DNA of 7,674 nt from Gammaproteobacteria bacterium (GTDB taxonomy: Bacteria > Pseudomonadota > Gammaproteobacteria > Xanthomonadales > Xanthomonadaceae): contig JAHEBG010000048.1 of NCBI GenBank assembly GCA_024642445.1, positions 1 to 7,674 of the forward strand, in the 5' to 3' direction. The notes below the pieces were generated by a model that was given only the letters and a program-made list of their open reading frames with translations, was not told where the DNA came from and searched no databases. Below are positions 1 to 6,266 of this stretch, in pieces (the first letter of the stretch is position 1; the number at the start of each line of letters is the position of its first letter). The translations under genes and the position numbers were made by a program.

Positions 1-540
1 ACGCGCGCCGGTCATGTCACTGGAGACATCCTTGCCCACGAACACACCGGTTTCGGCATAGGTGAATGGCACGCCATTGACGCTGACCCGGTTCTCTTCC
101 ACGGTGATGGTATCGCCGGGCAGTCCGATGACGCGTTTGATGTAATCCGAGCCGGCGGTCGGGTCGTTTTCACCCATTCCCGGGTAACGAAACACGAATA
201 CATCACCACGCTTGGGTTGACCCACCTCGATGATTTTCTTGTTGATTACCGGCAAACGGATACCGTAGTTGTACTTATTGACCAGAATGAAGTCGCCAAC
301 CAGTAAGTTGGGCATCATCGAGCCTGAAGGAATACGGAACGGTTCAGCCAGAAACGAGCGCAGTGTCAATACGATGAAAATCACCGGAAACAAGGATTTG
401 GCGTACTCCACCAACACCGGATCCTTGGCATCAGCATCAGCGGATTTACGGCGTTTCTCCAGAAAGAGTTTATCTGCCAGCCAGACTAGCCCGGTAGCCA
501 GTGCCAGAACGGTCAGAATCAGGGCGAAATCTATCTTCAC
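1..540 (-). CDS. lepB: Signal peptidase I (leader peptidase), C-terminal part outside window
   Basis: This is the inner-membrane serine protease that removes signal peptides from exported proteins on the periplasmic side. The visible 180 codons start at a GTG and remain open to the window edge. Two hydrophobic segments (about residues 4-22 and 48-64) flank a short charged cytoplasmic loop, as in E. coli LepB. The family box IPSGSMMP (residues 70-77) carries the nucleophile Ser74, and DYIKRVIGLPGD (132-143) carries the general base Lys135. The later GDNRDNS box lies off the window. The family is usually near 300 residues, so roughly the C-terminal 40 percent is missing here. The start follows the lepA stop by 9 bp and is in the same frame, with AGGA six bases upstream. 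It is very probably co-transcribed with lepA. In related genomes rnc and era come next, but that is not visible here. Confidence 0.96.
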   Translation of the reverse strand, partial: MKIDFALILTVLALATGLVWLADKLFLEKRRKSADADAKDPVLVEYAKSLFPVIFIVLTLRSFLAEPFRIPSGSMMPNLLVGDFILVNKYNYGIRLPVINKKIIEVGQPKRGDVFVFRYPGMGENDPTAGSDYIKRVIGLPGDTITVEENRVSVNGVPFTYAETGVFVGKDVSSDMTGAR

Positions 541-546
541 GTGCAG

Positions 547-552
547 TCCTTA
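547..552 (-). promoter_or_regulatory. lepB ribosome binding site built into the lepA stop codon
   Basis: On the minus strand the sequence reads TAAGGA, then six bases, then GTG. The lepA TAA therefore supplies the first bases of the Shine-Dalgarno site of lepB. This supports the GTG at 540 as the lepB start and suggests translational coupling of the two genes. Confidence 0.7.
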
Positions 553-2343
553 TTTGCTGTCGGCCGAAAGTACGGCCATGAATGCTTCTTGTGGAATTTC
601 AACGCGGCCGAATTGCTTCATCCGCTTCTTGCCTTCTTTTTGTTTTTCGAGCAGCTTCTTTTTACGCGTGGCATCGCCACCGTAACATTTGGCCAACACG
701 TTCTTACGCATGGCTTTAACCGTGGAGCGCGCTATAACCTGTGATCCAATCGCGGCCTGAATTGCTACATCGAACATCTGACGCGGAATCAATTCACGCA
801 TTTTTTCGCACAGATCCCTGCCCCGTCGATCGGAATGGGCGCGATGCAGAATCATCGACATGGCATCCACACGGTCGCCATTGATCAACACATCAACGCG
901 TACGAAAGGGCCGGCTTCGAAGCGCAAGAAGTGGTAATCAAGCGAGGCATAGCCGCGTGACACCGATTTCAGGCGGTCGAAGAAATCCATGACCACTTCC
1001 GCCATCGGCAATTCGTAGCTGATTTGCACCTGGCTGCCCATGTAATTCATACCTACTTGCGATCCGCGCTTTTCTTCACACAAGGTAATGACGCTACCTA
1101 CATAATCGGGCGGCGTTAGAATTGTGGCCAGAATTACCGGCTCACGGATTTCCTGGATTTTATTAACCGGCGGCAGTTTAGCCGGGTTGTCCAACGGCAG
1201 CACGGTACCATCGGTCAACAAAACCTCATAAATTACCGTAGGTGCGGTGGATATCAGATTGAGGTTGTATTCGCGCTCAAGGCGTTCCTGCACGATTTCC
1301 ATATGCAGCATGCCCAAAAAACCGCATCGGAAACCGAAGCCCATAGCCTCGGAACTTTCGGGTTCGAAATTCAGCGCCGCGTCGTTAAGTTTGAGCTTGT
1401 CGAGGGCTTCGCGCAAATCCGGGAAATCCTCAGCATCCACTGGAAACAACCCAGCAAAAACCCGCGATTTCATGGTTTGGAATCCCGGCAGCGGTTTAGA
1501 CGCCGGATTGGACGCCAGCGTAAGAGTATCTCCCACCGGGGCACCATGCACATCTTTAATGGCGCCATTTAGCCAGCCGACTTCACCGGCAGACAGTTTT
1601 TTCATAACTTTGCGTTTCGGGGTAAACACGCCGACTTCATCCACTTGGTGGGTGCGGCCGGTAGACATCACCAGAATTTTATCCCCGGGTTTGATTTCGC
1701 CCTGCACCACACGCACCAGCGAAACCACACCAAGGTAGTTGTCAAACCAGGAATCGATGATCAATGCCTGCAAGTGGCCGGTATCTACCGGCGTTGGCGG
1801 CGGGATTCGCTCGACAATTGCTTCCAGCACATCACGGACATTCAGGCCGGTTTTTGCCGAAATGGCAATGGCATCGGTGGCATCAATGCCGATCACCGCT
1901 TCAATTTCGGCTTTGACCTTATCAATATCAGCCGTGGGCAAATCGATCTTATTGAGCACAGGAACCACTTCCAGACCCTGCTCCACTGCGGTATAGCAGT
2001 TGGCCACTGACTGAGCTTCAACGCCCTGAGCCGCATCCACCACCAGCAGAGCACCTTCACAGGCTGCCAATGAACGAGAAACTTCGTAACTGAAATCGAC
2101 ATGACCCGGAGTGTCAATGAAGTTCAGCTGGTAGGTTTCGCCGTTGAGTGCGGTATAGGGCAAGGACACCGACTGTGCCTTGATGGTGATGCCGCGCTCG
2201 CGTTCGATGGGATTGGAATCAAGCACTTGCGCCTCCATTTCACGATCGGCCAAGCCGCCGCACAATTGGATGATGCGGTCGGCCAAGGTTGATTTGCCGT
2301 GATCCACGTGCGCGATGATGGAAAAATTACGAATATGCTGCAT
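550..2343 (-). CDS. lepA: Elongation factor 4 (LepA), ribosome-associated translational GTPase
   Basis: LepA/EF4 is a GTPase related to EF-G that binds the ribosome and affects initiation, elongation or back-translocation under stress. At 597 residues it matches the usual family length of about 600. GTPase motifs are complete: P-loop AHVDHGKST (residues 11-19), switch I ERERGITI (47-54), DTPGH with catalytic His81 (77-81), NKID (131-134) and SAK (162-164). EF-Tu domain 2-like, EF-G III/V-like and LepA-specific C-terminal regions follow; the last has the typical lysine-rich [23 protein letters not shown] stretch near residues 555-577 and ends about 20 residues later. The ATG at 2343 gives the canonical [19 protein letters not shown] beginning, though the Shine-Dalgarno site is weak. 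It lies 84 bp after mucD and 9 bp before lepB, as in the Pseudomonas muc-lepA-lepB arrangement. Confidence 0.99.
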   Translation of the reverse strand: MQHIRNFSIIAHVDHGKSTLADRIIQLCGGLADREMEAQVLDSNPIERERGITIKAQSVSLPYTALNGETYQLNFIDTPGHVDFSYEVSRSLAACEGALLVVDAAQGVEAQSVANCYTAVEQGLEVVPVLNKIDLPTADIDKVKAEIEAVIGIDATDAIAISAKTGLNVRDVLEAIVERIPPPTPVDTGHLQALIIDSWFDNYLGVVSLVRVVQGEIKPGDKILVMSTGRTHQVDEVGVFTPKRKVMKKLSAGEVGWLNGAIKDVHGAPVGDTLTLASNPASKPLPGFQTMKSRVFAGLFPVDAEDFPDLREALDKLKLNDAALNFEPESSEAMGFGFRCGFLGMLHMEIVQERLEREYNLNLISTAPTVIYEVLLTDGTVLPLDNPAKLPPVNKIQEIREPVILATILTPPDYVGSVITLCEEKRGSQVGMNYMGSQVQISYELPMAEVVMDFFDRLKSVSRGYASLDYHFLRFEAGPFVRVDVLINGDRVDAMSMILHRAHSDRRGRDLCEKMRELIPRQMFDVAIQAAIGSQVIARSTVKAMRKNVLAKCYGGDATRKKKLLEKQKEGKKRMKQFGRVEIPQEAFMAVLSADSK

Positions 2344-2373
2344 GGTTTCGCTTTATGAAAATCTACACCGCCC

Positions 2374-2382
2374 ATTATCGCA
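2374..2382 (-). promoter_or_regulatory. Candidate extended -10 promoter for lepA-lepB
   Basis: Read on the minus strand, the mucD-lepA gap contains TGC followed by GATAAT. This is a TGN-extended -10 element with one mismatch to TATAAT. No good -35 hexamer lies 17 bases upstream. Transcription would start near 2367, leaving a leader of about 24 bases before the lepA ATG. It could give lepA-lepB a basal supply independent of the stress promoter. The assignment rests on this motif alone. Confidence 0.3.
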
Positions 2383-2388
2383 TATGCG
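2379..2388. repeat. Perfect 10-bp palindrome in the mucD-lepA gap
   Basis: CGCATATGCG is fully self-complementary and overlaps the TG of the candidate extended -10 element. It could be a small operator half or simply chance. No known regulator site is recognised. Confidence 0.3.
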
Positions 2389-2397
2389 GTACCTTCT

Positions 2398-2415
2398 GAG
2401 GCGGTATTCCGCCCC
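2398..2415 (-). other. Short GC-rich hairpin between mucD and lepA
   Basis: In the minus-strand transcript GGGGCGG pairs with CCGCCUC around an AAUA tetraloop, giving seven pairs including one G-U wobble. It starts 12 bases after the mucD stop. No U-tract follows, so an efficient intrinsic terminator is unlikely. It may instead slow polymerase or protect the 3' end of upstream mRNA. Confidence 0.4.
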
Positions 2416-2427
2416 AGAATCAATTTC

Positions 2428-3921
2428 TTACGGCATTGCCAGAACGATAATTCCGGTACTTTCTGCATTCTGAATCAGCAAGCGAACCCGATCGCCGGAT
2501 TTGAATGCCGACAGGGCTTTCTCGAAGTCTGCAACCGAATTCACCGGCGTTCTACCTACCTCGAGTACGACATCGCCCTGCTTGACCCCCATCTGCCCCA
2601 ATACCGGCTGAAAGACGCGGGCAATTTGTACACCGCCGCGGACAAGATTCAGCTTGTCTCGGGTACTTTGGGTTACTGGCTCCACACTGAAGCCCAGCTT
2701 CGATGCCGAAGCCGGCGCTGAGGGAACGGAAGGACGCGGTGTGGTAGCAGTGCTACCCTCTTGCAATGCTGTAAGCACAACGGAAAGTGTCTGGCGCTTA
2801 CCGCCGCGAAGCACGGTAACCTGGGCTTTCACGCCGGGCTTCAATGCGCCCACAACCGGAGGCAAATCCGAAGACTGCTCTATGGCCTGGCCATTGAATG
2901 CGGTGATGACATCGCCGGGAATAATACCGGCTCTGGCCGCAGGGCTGCCATTGATCACACTAGCCACGAATGCGCCTTTGGCAATACTCAACCCGGCATC
3001 GGCCATTTCATCGGGCTGCACATCACGAACTTGGACCCCAAGCTGACCGCGCTGGACCTTGCCTGTGGCCTTAATCTGCTCTACCGCATTCATGGCAGTT
3101 TGAATGGGGATAGCGAAGCTTACGCCCATATATCCGCCGGAATTGCTGAATATCTGGGAGTTGATGCCCACCACTTCACCGGCGGTATTCAGCAATGGGC
3201 CACCGGAGTTACCCCGGTTGATTGCCACATCGGTTTGAATGAACGGCACATAACGCTGACTGCCGTCCACGCTGGGGCGCCCCAATGCGCTGACAATGCC
3301 GGCGGTTACGGTAGAGTCAAAACCGAAAGGAGAACCGATAGCCACCACCCATTGACCGGGTCTGACGGTTTCAGAGTTGCCAATGGCAAGCACCGGTAGC
3401 TTGTTCTCCGATACTTTCAGTACCGCTACATCGGTAGCGGCATCGGAACCTACGAGGCGCGCTTCGAAACTGCGGCGATCGCTCATATGTACCGTGATTT
3501 TTCCCGCGCCATCAATTACATGGTGGTTGGTCAACACATAGCCATCAGAACTGATGATGAAGCCGGAACCGAATGATGTGCCCTGCCGAGGCGATTGCGG
3601 CCCTGGTTGGCCGGGCATAGGCTGACCTGGCATCGGCTGACCGAAAAAACGCCTGAAAAATTCCTGCATCTGCTCGTCTTGATTCGGACCTTCCGCTAAT
3701 TGCGGCTTGCCCGAGCCGAGCTCAGCTTCAATACTGACTACTGCAGGTGCGGTACGTTCAACCAACACACTGAAATCCGGCAATGCCACCAAAGCAGCAG
3801 TAGCTGACTTGTCATTTTGCTGGGCCTGTACCGGCTGCTGCACCTGCTGCCAGCATGCGACCAGCACTATGCAGCTAATAAAACCCAAGGTGAACTTTGA
3901 AAAAGGAGAAAAAACTTTCAT
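2428..3921 (-). CDS. mucD: Periplasmic Do/HtrA-family serine protease, MucD type
   Basis: MucD/DegP proteases degrade or refold damaged periplasmic proteins and dampen the AlgU stress response. The protein has 497 residues. A hydrophobic N-terminus (about 8-23) is followed by a disordered Gln-rich segment. The trypsin-like domain has the catalytic triad His134 (TNHHVI), Asp164 (TDVAVL) and Ser239 (GNSGG). Two PDZ domains follow, at about 290-385 and 408-495, joined by a Ser/Ala/Pro linker. The N-terminal loop holds three GQPxP repeats (94-108). Export is clear but its type is not: LVAC (20-23) fits a lipobox, while VQA (31-33) could be a signal peptidase I site. The ATG at 3921 is supported by GAGG seven bases upstream. 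It lies 27 bp after rseB in the sigma-E cluster and probably belongs to that transcript. A DegP, DegQ or DegS label is less apt because this operon position is specific to MucD. Confidence 0.95.
   Translation of the reverse strand: MKVFSPFSKFTLGFISCIVLVACWQQVQQPVQAQQNDKSATAALVALPDFSVLVERTAPAVVSIEAELGSGKPQLAEGPNQDEQMQEFFRRFFGQPMPGQPMPGQPGPQSPRQGTSFGSGFIISSDGYVLTNHHVIDGAGKITVHMSDRRSFEARLVGSDAATDVAVLKVSENKLPVLAIGNSETVRPGQWVVAIGSPFGFDSTVTAGIVSALGRPSVDGSQRYVPFIQTDVAINRGNSGGPLLNTAGEVVGINSQIFSNSGGYMGVSFAIPIQTAMNAVEQIKATGKVQRGQLGVQVRDVQPDEMADAGLSIAKGAFVASVINGSPAARAGIIPGDVITAFNGQAIEQSSDLPPVVGALKPGVKAQVTVLRGGKRQTLSVVLTALQEGSTATTPRPSVPSAPASASKLGFSVEPVTQSTRDKLNLVRGGVQIARVFQPVLGQMGVKQGDVVLEVGRTPVNSVADFEKALSAFKSGDRVRLLIQNAESTGIIVLAMP
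3598..3642 (-). repeat. Three in-frame 15-bp repeats encoding GQPMP, GQPMP, GQPGP
   Basis: Residues 94-108 of MucD are three tandem pentapeptides, encoded by three imperfect 15-base units. They fall in the flexible loop between the N-terminal strand and the protease core, which corresponds to the regulatory LA loop of DegP-like proteases. Copy number could vary between strains by slippage; this is inference. Confidence 0.75.
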
Positions 3922-3927
3922 GTATTG

Positions 3928-3932
3928 ACCTC
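3928..3932 (-). promoter_or_regulatory. Strong ribosome binding site of mucD
   Basis: GAGGT lies six bases before the ATG at 3921 on the minus strand. It is the clearest Shine-Dalgarno site in the cluster. It fixes the mucD start and suggests mucD is translated independently rather than coupled to rseB. Confidence 0.7.
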
Positions 3933-3948
3933 GAAATGTAAACAGAAA

Positions 3949-4872
3949 TTACGGTTGGGTGGCTTCCAACACGGCAGCCAGCGTCATTACCGGCACCTTG
4001 CCTAATGCCACATAGCGTGTTTTACCGTCAGCCAGCATCAAGCCATTGACGGCATCTTTTTGCATTTGTGCTTTTTCGCGTACGCCGGCGGCTTCCACAT
4101 AGAGTGAGATTCGCGCCAATCCGTCGCTGTACAAATAATGTGTAGACGTAGGGTAATTCTTCCGGGCAATCAACCGGTACCCCTTGAATTCGGCATACGG
4201 GCTGTCCAGTTGGGCCGATGGCAGTGCGGGCTTCGCGGAATTCCAGGTTTTACCAGCAGGGCTGATGTCAATCTGGGTAAACACCATCTGCTCGACGCTG
4301 CCGCCCTTTTCATCCAATGTAGCCACTTTCAGAGGTAGTGCAGTCTCCTGATCCAGCCAGAGGCGGTAGCTGTAACGCCATTTATCCGAAGCATTGATCA
4401 AAATCTGTTGGGCAGGACGCCCTGCAATGCGGCCCTTACGACCCATTTTGACTTTATACCAGGGATTACCCAAAGCATTGGCGAACTGGCTGAACGAGGT
4501 TTGCGGCCCGGCCAGGCCGCTAATGGTGACATTGCCGTTGGTAGCTGACTGAGTCTGCAATTTTTCACCCTGCTTCACCAAACCTCGCTGCGAGCCGGAC
4601 AAGGTCTGCAGGCGTAGTGTTTCGACACCGTTTTTCATCTGATGATCAACGGTGATGGTATCGATTTTACTGCCTTGCGCCAGCACCAAAACACCTTTGT
4701 AATTGTGATTGATGACCGCTTCATCCACGCGCTCTAACCATTGCTGGGCATCATCTCGCCAAAGTTGTTTGATCCATTGCTTGCCGCTGTCTAGCCAGGA
4801 AGATTCATCAGCGGCCTGTGCCGACATTGGCAGGCAAATCAGAACCAGCAACGAGAAACGTTTAAGCATCAT
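3949..4872 (-). CDS. rseB: Periplasmic sigma-E regulatory protein RseB/MucB
   Basis: RseB/MucB binds the periplasmic part of the anti-sigma factor RseA/MucA and shields it from the site-1 protease. It is released on sensing lipopolysaccharide or lipid signals. The 307-residue protein is near the E. coli length of about 318. A signal peptide with a hydrophobic core (7-18) and AQA/A cleavage near residue 20 directs it to the periplasm. The N-terminal LolA-like half has the NYKGVLVL element (57-64) and the AGRPAQQILI...YRLWLD segment (150-174), both typical of MucB/RseB. The smaller C-terminal domain ends with a GKVPVMTL stretch (291-298). Its ATG overlaps the rseA stop as ATGA, with AGGA six bases upstream, so translation is probably coupled. 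A second ATG follows immediately, so either could be the start. Confidence 0.93.
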   Translation of the reverse strand: MMLKRFSLLVLICLPMSAQAADESSWLDSGKQWIKQLWRDDAQQWLERVDEAVINHNYKGVLVLAQGSKIDTITVDHQMKNGVETLRLQTLSGSQRGLVKQGEKLQTQSATNGNVTISGLAGPQTSFSQFANALGNPWYKVKMGRKGRIAGRPAQQILINASDKWRYSYRLWLDQETALPLKVATLDEKGGSVEQMVFTQIDISPAGKTWNSAKPALPSAQLDSPYAEFKGYRLIARKNYPTSTHYLYSDGLARISLYVEAAGVREKAQMQKDAVNGLMLADGKTRYVALGKVPVMTLAAVLEATQP

Positions 4873-5540
4873 TGGTTATCCTGTGCCTCTTCCGAGGCAG
4901 GCGCGGGCTCGGTCAACATCTGCGCATAGGAAATCAGATCGTTGCCGTTGGCGCCCGACATCTGATTGTGCCGGACCAGATAATCTTCCATGACTTGATC
5001 ACGCTTAGGCCAGGACTTTGCCAAGGCCGCCTCGTTCAAGGCAAATTGCGTGGGGTCATCCTGCGTCGCTGTAGAGCCGCTGGCGTTAGCAGGCGCTGGT
5101 TTGTTTTGCGCCAAAGCAGCAGATGCAGCAGCGCCACTGCCAACGTTAACAGTTGCTGCCGTCTCAGGCGCAGCAGGCACAGCTGGCGTTACTTGAACCA
5201 CTTGAGGCTGCAAATCAACCGGGCTATCGTTATTCTGCAGATATCGGAAACCCAAGCCGGTAATCATGGCCAGTGCCGCGAAAGAAGCCACCATACGCCA
5301 TGGTCGTGCTCCGCGTTCTGGCTGGCATTGGGCGCAGATGGAATCGGCATGGCTGGCCGGCATAAGATTCACAGGGTGCGCCTTCAACACGGATGAGGCG
5401 ATCCATGCGCGTTCACAGGCGGCGCGTAATTCGGCATCGTCGCTGAGACGTTTCTGGAAAAAACGGCGCTCAGTGTCAGACAGCTCGCCGTCAATGTAGG
5501 CACTGAGTTGTTCCAAATCGGCTTCGGTAATCGGTTTCAT
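4869..5540 (-). CDS. rseA: Membrane-spanning anti-sigma-E factor RseA/MucA
   Basis: RseA/MucA is a single-pass inner-membrane protein that sequesters sigma-E/AlgU and is destroyed by stepwise proteolysis during envelope stress. It has 223 residues against about 216 in E. coli RseA and 194 in MucA. The cytoplasmic N-terminus starts with LEQLSAYIDGELSDTERR (9-26), the usual RseA/MucA helix. One transmembrane helix spans about 82-101. The periplasmic part has an Ala/Pro-rich low-complexity stretch (about 107-160), then a conserved-looking end with DYLVRHNQMS (186-195) and LISYAQML (202-209), resembling the MucA RseB-binding region. His64, Cys69 and Cys72 form an unusual H-x4-C-x2-C just before the membrane. 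The start overlaps the rpoE stop as ATGA and has little Shine-Dalgarno match, so coupled translation is likely and would keep sigma and anti-sigma levels balanced. Confidence 0.93.
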   Translation of the reverse strand: MKPITEADLEQLSAYIDGELSDTERRFFQKRLSDDAELRAACERAWIASSVLKAHPVNLMPASHADSICAQCQPERGARPWRMVASFAALAMITGLGFRYLQNNDSPVDLQPQVVQVTPAVPAAPETAATVNVGSGAAASAALAQNKPAPANASGSTATQDDPTQFALNEAALAKSWPKRDQVMEDYLVRHNQMSGANGNDLISYAQMLTEPAPASEEAQDNQ

Positions 5541-6127
5541 GGGCGTACTCGCTGTTGCTCGTAAAGGGGGCGCAACCGGGCATCAATGGCTTCGCGTGCG
5601 CGGAATATTCGGGAACGTACGGTTCCCACCGGAGAATTCATAACCTCGGCAATTTCTTCATAGGACAAACCCTCCATTTCCCGCAAGGTAATGGCCTGTC
5701 GGATATCTTCCGGCAACTGAGCCAAGGCCTTGCTGACCACTTGGGCCAATTCTTCGCGTAAAAGTTCATGCTCCGGCGTATCGTTATCCTGCATATAAAT
5801 GCCGCCTTCAATGTGCTCAGCATCTTCCAGATCCACCGAGCCAGTGGGCCGGCGCTTCTGGCTGGCTAAATGGTTTTTGGCGGTATTCACGGCAATCCGA
5901 TACATCCAGGTATAAAACTGGCTTTCGCCCCGGAAACCCGGCAGGGATTTATAGGCTTTGATGAAGCTGTCTTGAACCACGTCTTGGCACTCGGCGTAAT
6001 CGCGCACAAACCGGCTGACAACTGCGGCAATCCGGTGCTGGTACTTACGGACCAGAAGATCGAACGCGCTTTTGTCGCCTTTTTGCGCCCTTTGAACCAG
6101 GGATAAATCAAATTCAATATCGCCCAT
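5537..6127 (-). CDS. rpoE: Extracytoplasmic-function sigma factor sigma-E/AlgU
   Basis: This sigma factor directs RNA polymerase to envelope-stress promoters. It has 196 residues, close to 191-193 in E. coli RpoE and P. aeruginosa AlgU. The sigma-2 region spans about 24-93, with FYTWMYRIAVNTAKNHL (71-87) matching region 2.3/2.4 of RpoE/AlgU. The sigma-4 region (about 130-185) includes LPEDIRQAITLREMEGLSYEEIA and the helix-turn-helix ending PVGTVRSRIFRAREAI. The start at 6127 gives an N-terminus like AlgU; GGAG lies 11 bases upstream, a slightly long spacing. The stop overlaps the rseA start by four bases. A candidate sigma-E promoter lies about 45 bp upstream, consistent with the autoregulation known for this family. 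I use rpoE; algU is the Pseudomonas name for the orthologue. Confidence 0.97.
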   Translation of the reverse strand: MGDIEFDLSLVQRAQKGDKSAFDLLVRKYQHRIAAVVSRFVRDYAECQDVVQDSFIKAYKSLPGFRGESQFYTWMYRIAVNTAKNHLASQKRRPTGSVDLEDAEHIEGGIYMQDNDTPEHELLREELAQVVSKALAQLPEDIRQAITLREMEGLSYEEIAEVMNSPVGTVRSRIFRAREAIDARLRPLYEQQRVRP

Positions 6128-6169
6128 CGGGCTTGGATCTCCGTATCTTGCGCAGCCAATGGCTGAGTC

Positions 6170-6197
6170 TTGGTCATCTTACGCGCTGAAAAGTTCC
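6170..6197 (-). promoter_or_regulatory. Candidate autoregulatory sigma-E promoter of the rpoE operon
   Basis: On the minus strand GGAACTT (6197-6191) is a perfect sigma-E/AlgU -35 element. A 16-base spacer leads to ACCAA (6174-6170), which matches three of five positions of the TCAAA-type -10. Transcription would start near 6163, giving a leader of about 36 bases before rpoE. Self-activation from such a promoter is well established for RpoE and AlgU. The -35 is convincing; the -10 is weaker. Confidence 0.65.
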
Positions 6198-6202
6198 CCG
6201 AA

Positions 6203-6231
6203 TTGACCTAAACGGCTAAAACGGTGATGAT
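6203..6231 (+). promoter_or_regulatory. Candidate sigma-70 promoter of the fad gene
   Basis: TTGACC (6203-6208, five of six to TTGACA) and GATGAT (6226-6231, four of six to TATAAT) are separated by 17 bases. The transcript would start near 6238, about 25 bases before the ATG at 6263. It lies back to back with the candidate sigma-E promoter, with only five bases between the two -35 elements. Confidence 0.45.
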
Positions 6232-6250
6232 AAGCGTACTTTAATTTCAA

Positions 6251-6266
6251 TCAAACGAATGTATGA
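6251..6266. promoter_or_regulatory. Imperfect inverted repeat resembling a PsrA-type fatty-acid operator
   Basis: TCAAAC, four bases, then GTATGA form a dyad with one mismatch between the six-base arms. The published PsrA site of Pseudomonas is G/C-AAAC-N2-4-GTTT-G/C, and CAAAC-GAAT-GTATG differs from it at one base. It overlaps the start codon of the beta-oxidation gene and lies just downstream of the candidate promoter, a plausible repressor position. Chance cannot be excluded. Confidence 0.3.

Noticed and set aside
269..685. 138-codon plus-strand open frame across the lepB-lepA junction
   Set aside because: It is antisense to two conserved genes and has no ribosome binding site or family signature.
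1351..1357. Plus-strand GGAACTT inside lepA
   Set aside because: No sigma-E -10 lies 15-17 bases downstream and no plus-strand gene follows.
2398..2415. Intrinsic terminator after mucD
   Set aside because: The stem is short and is followed by a purine-rich AGAAGG rather than a U-tract, so it is listed only as a hairpin.
2761..3399. 212-codon open frame on the plus strand opposite mucD
   Set aside because: It lies wholly antisense to the well-supported mucD gene, resembles no family I recognise, and its composition is the complement of mucD codons.
4872..5396. 174-codon plus-strand open frame opposite rseA
   Set aside because: It is antisense to rseA and rich in Arg and Cys, typical of a shadow frame; there is no recognisable domain.
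5762..5767. Second GAACTT on the minus strand, within rpoE
   Set aside because: It is explained by Glu-Leu codons in the sigma factor, and there is no better than a poor -10 at the right distance.
5887..6177. 96-codon minus-strand open frame starting upstream of rpoE
   Set aside because: It is out of frame with rpoE, its start codon overlaps the predicted sigma-E -10, and most of it overlaps the conserved sigma-2 coding region.
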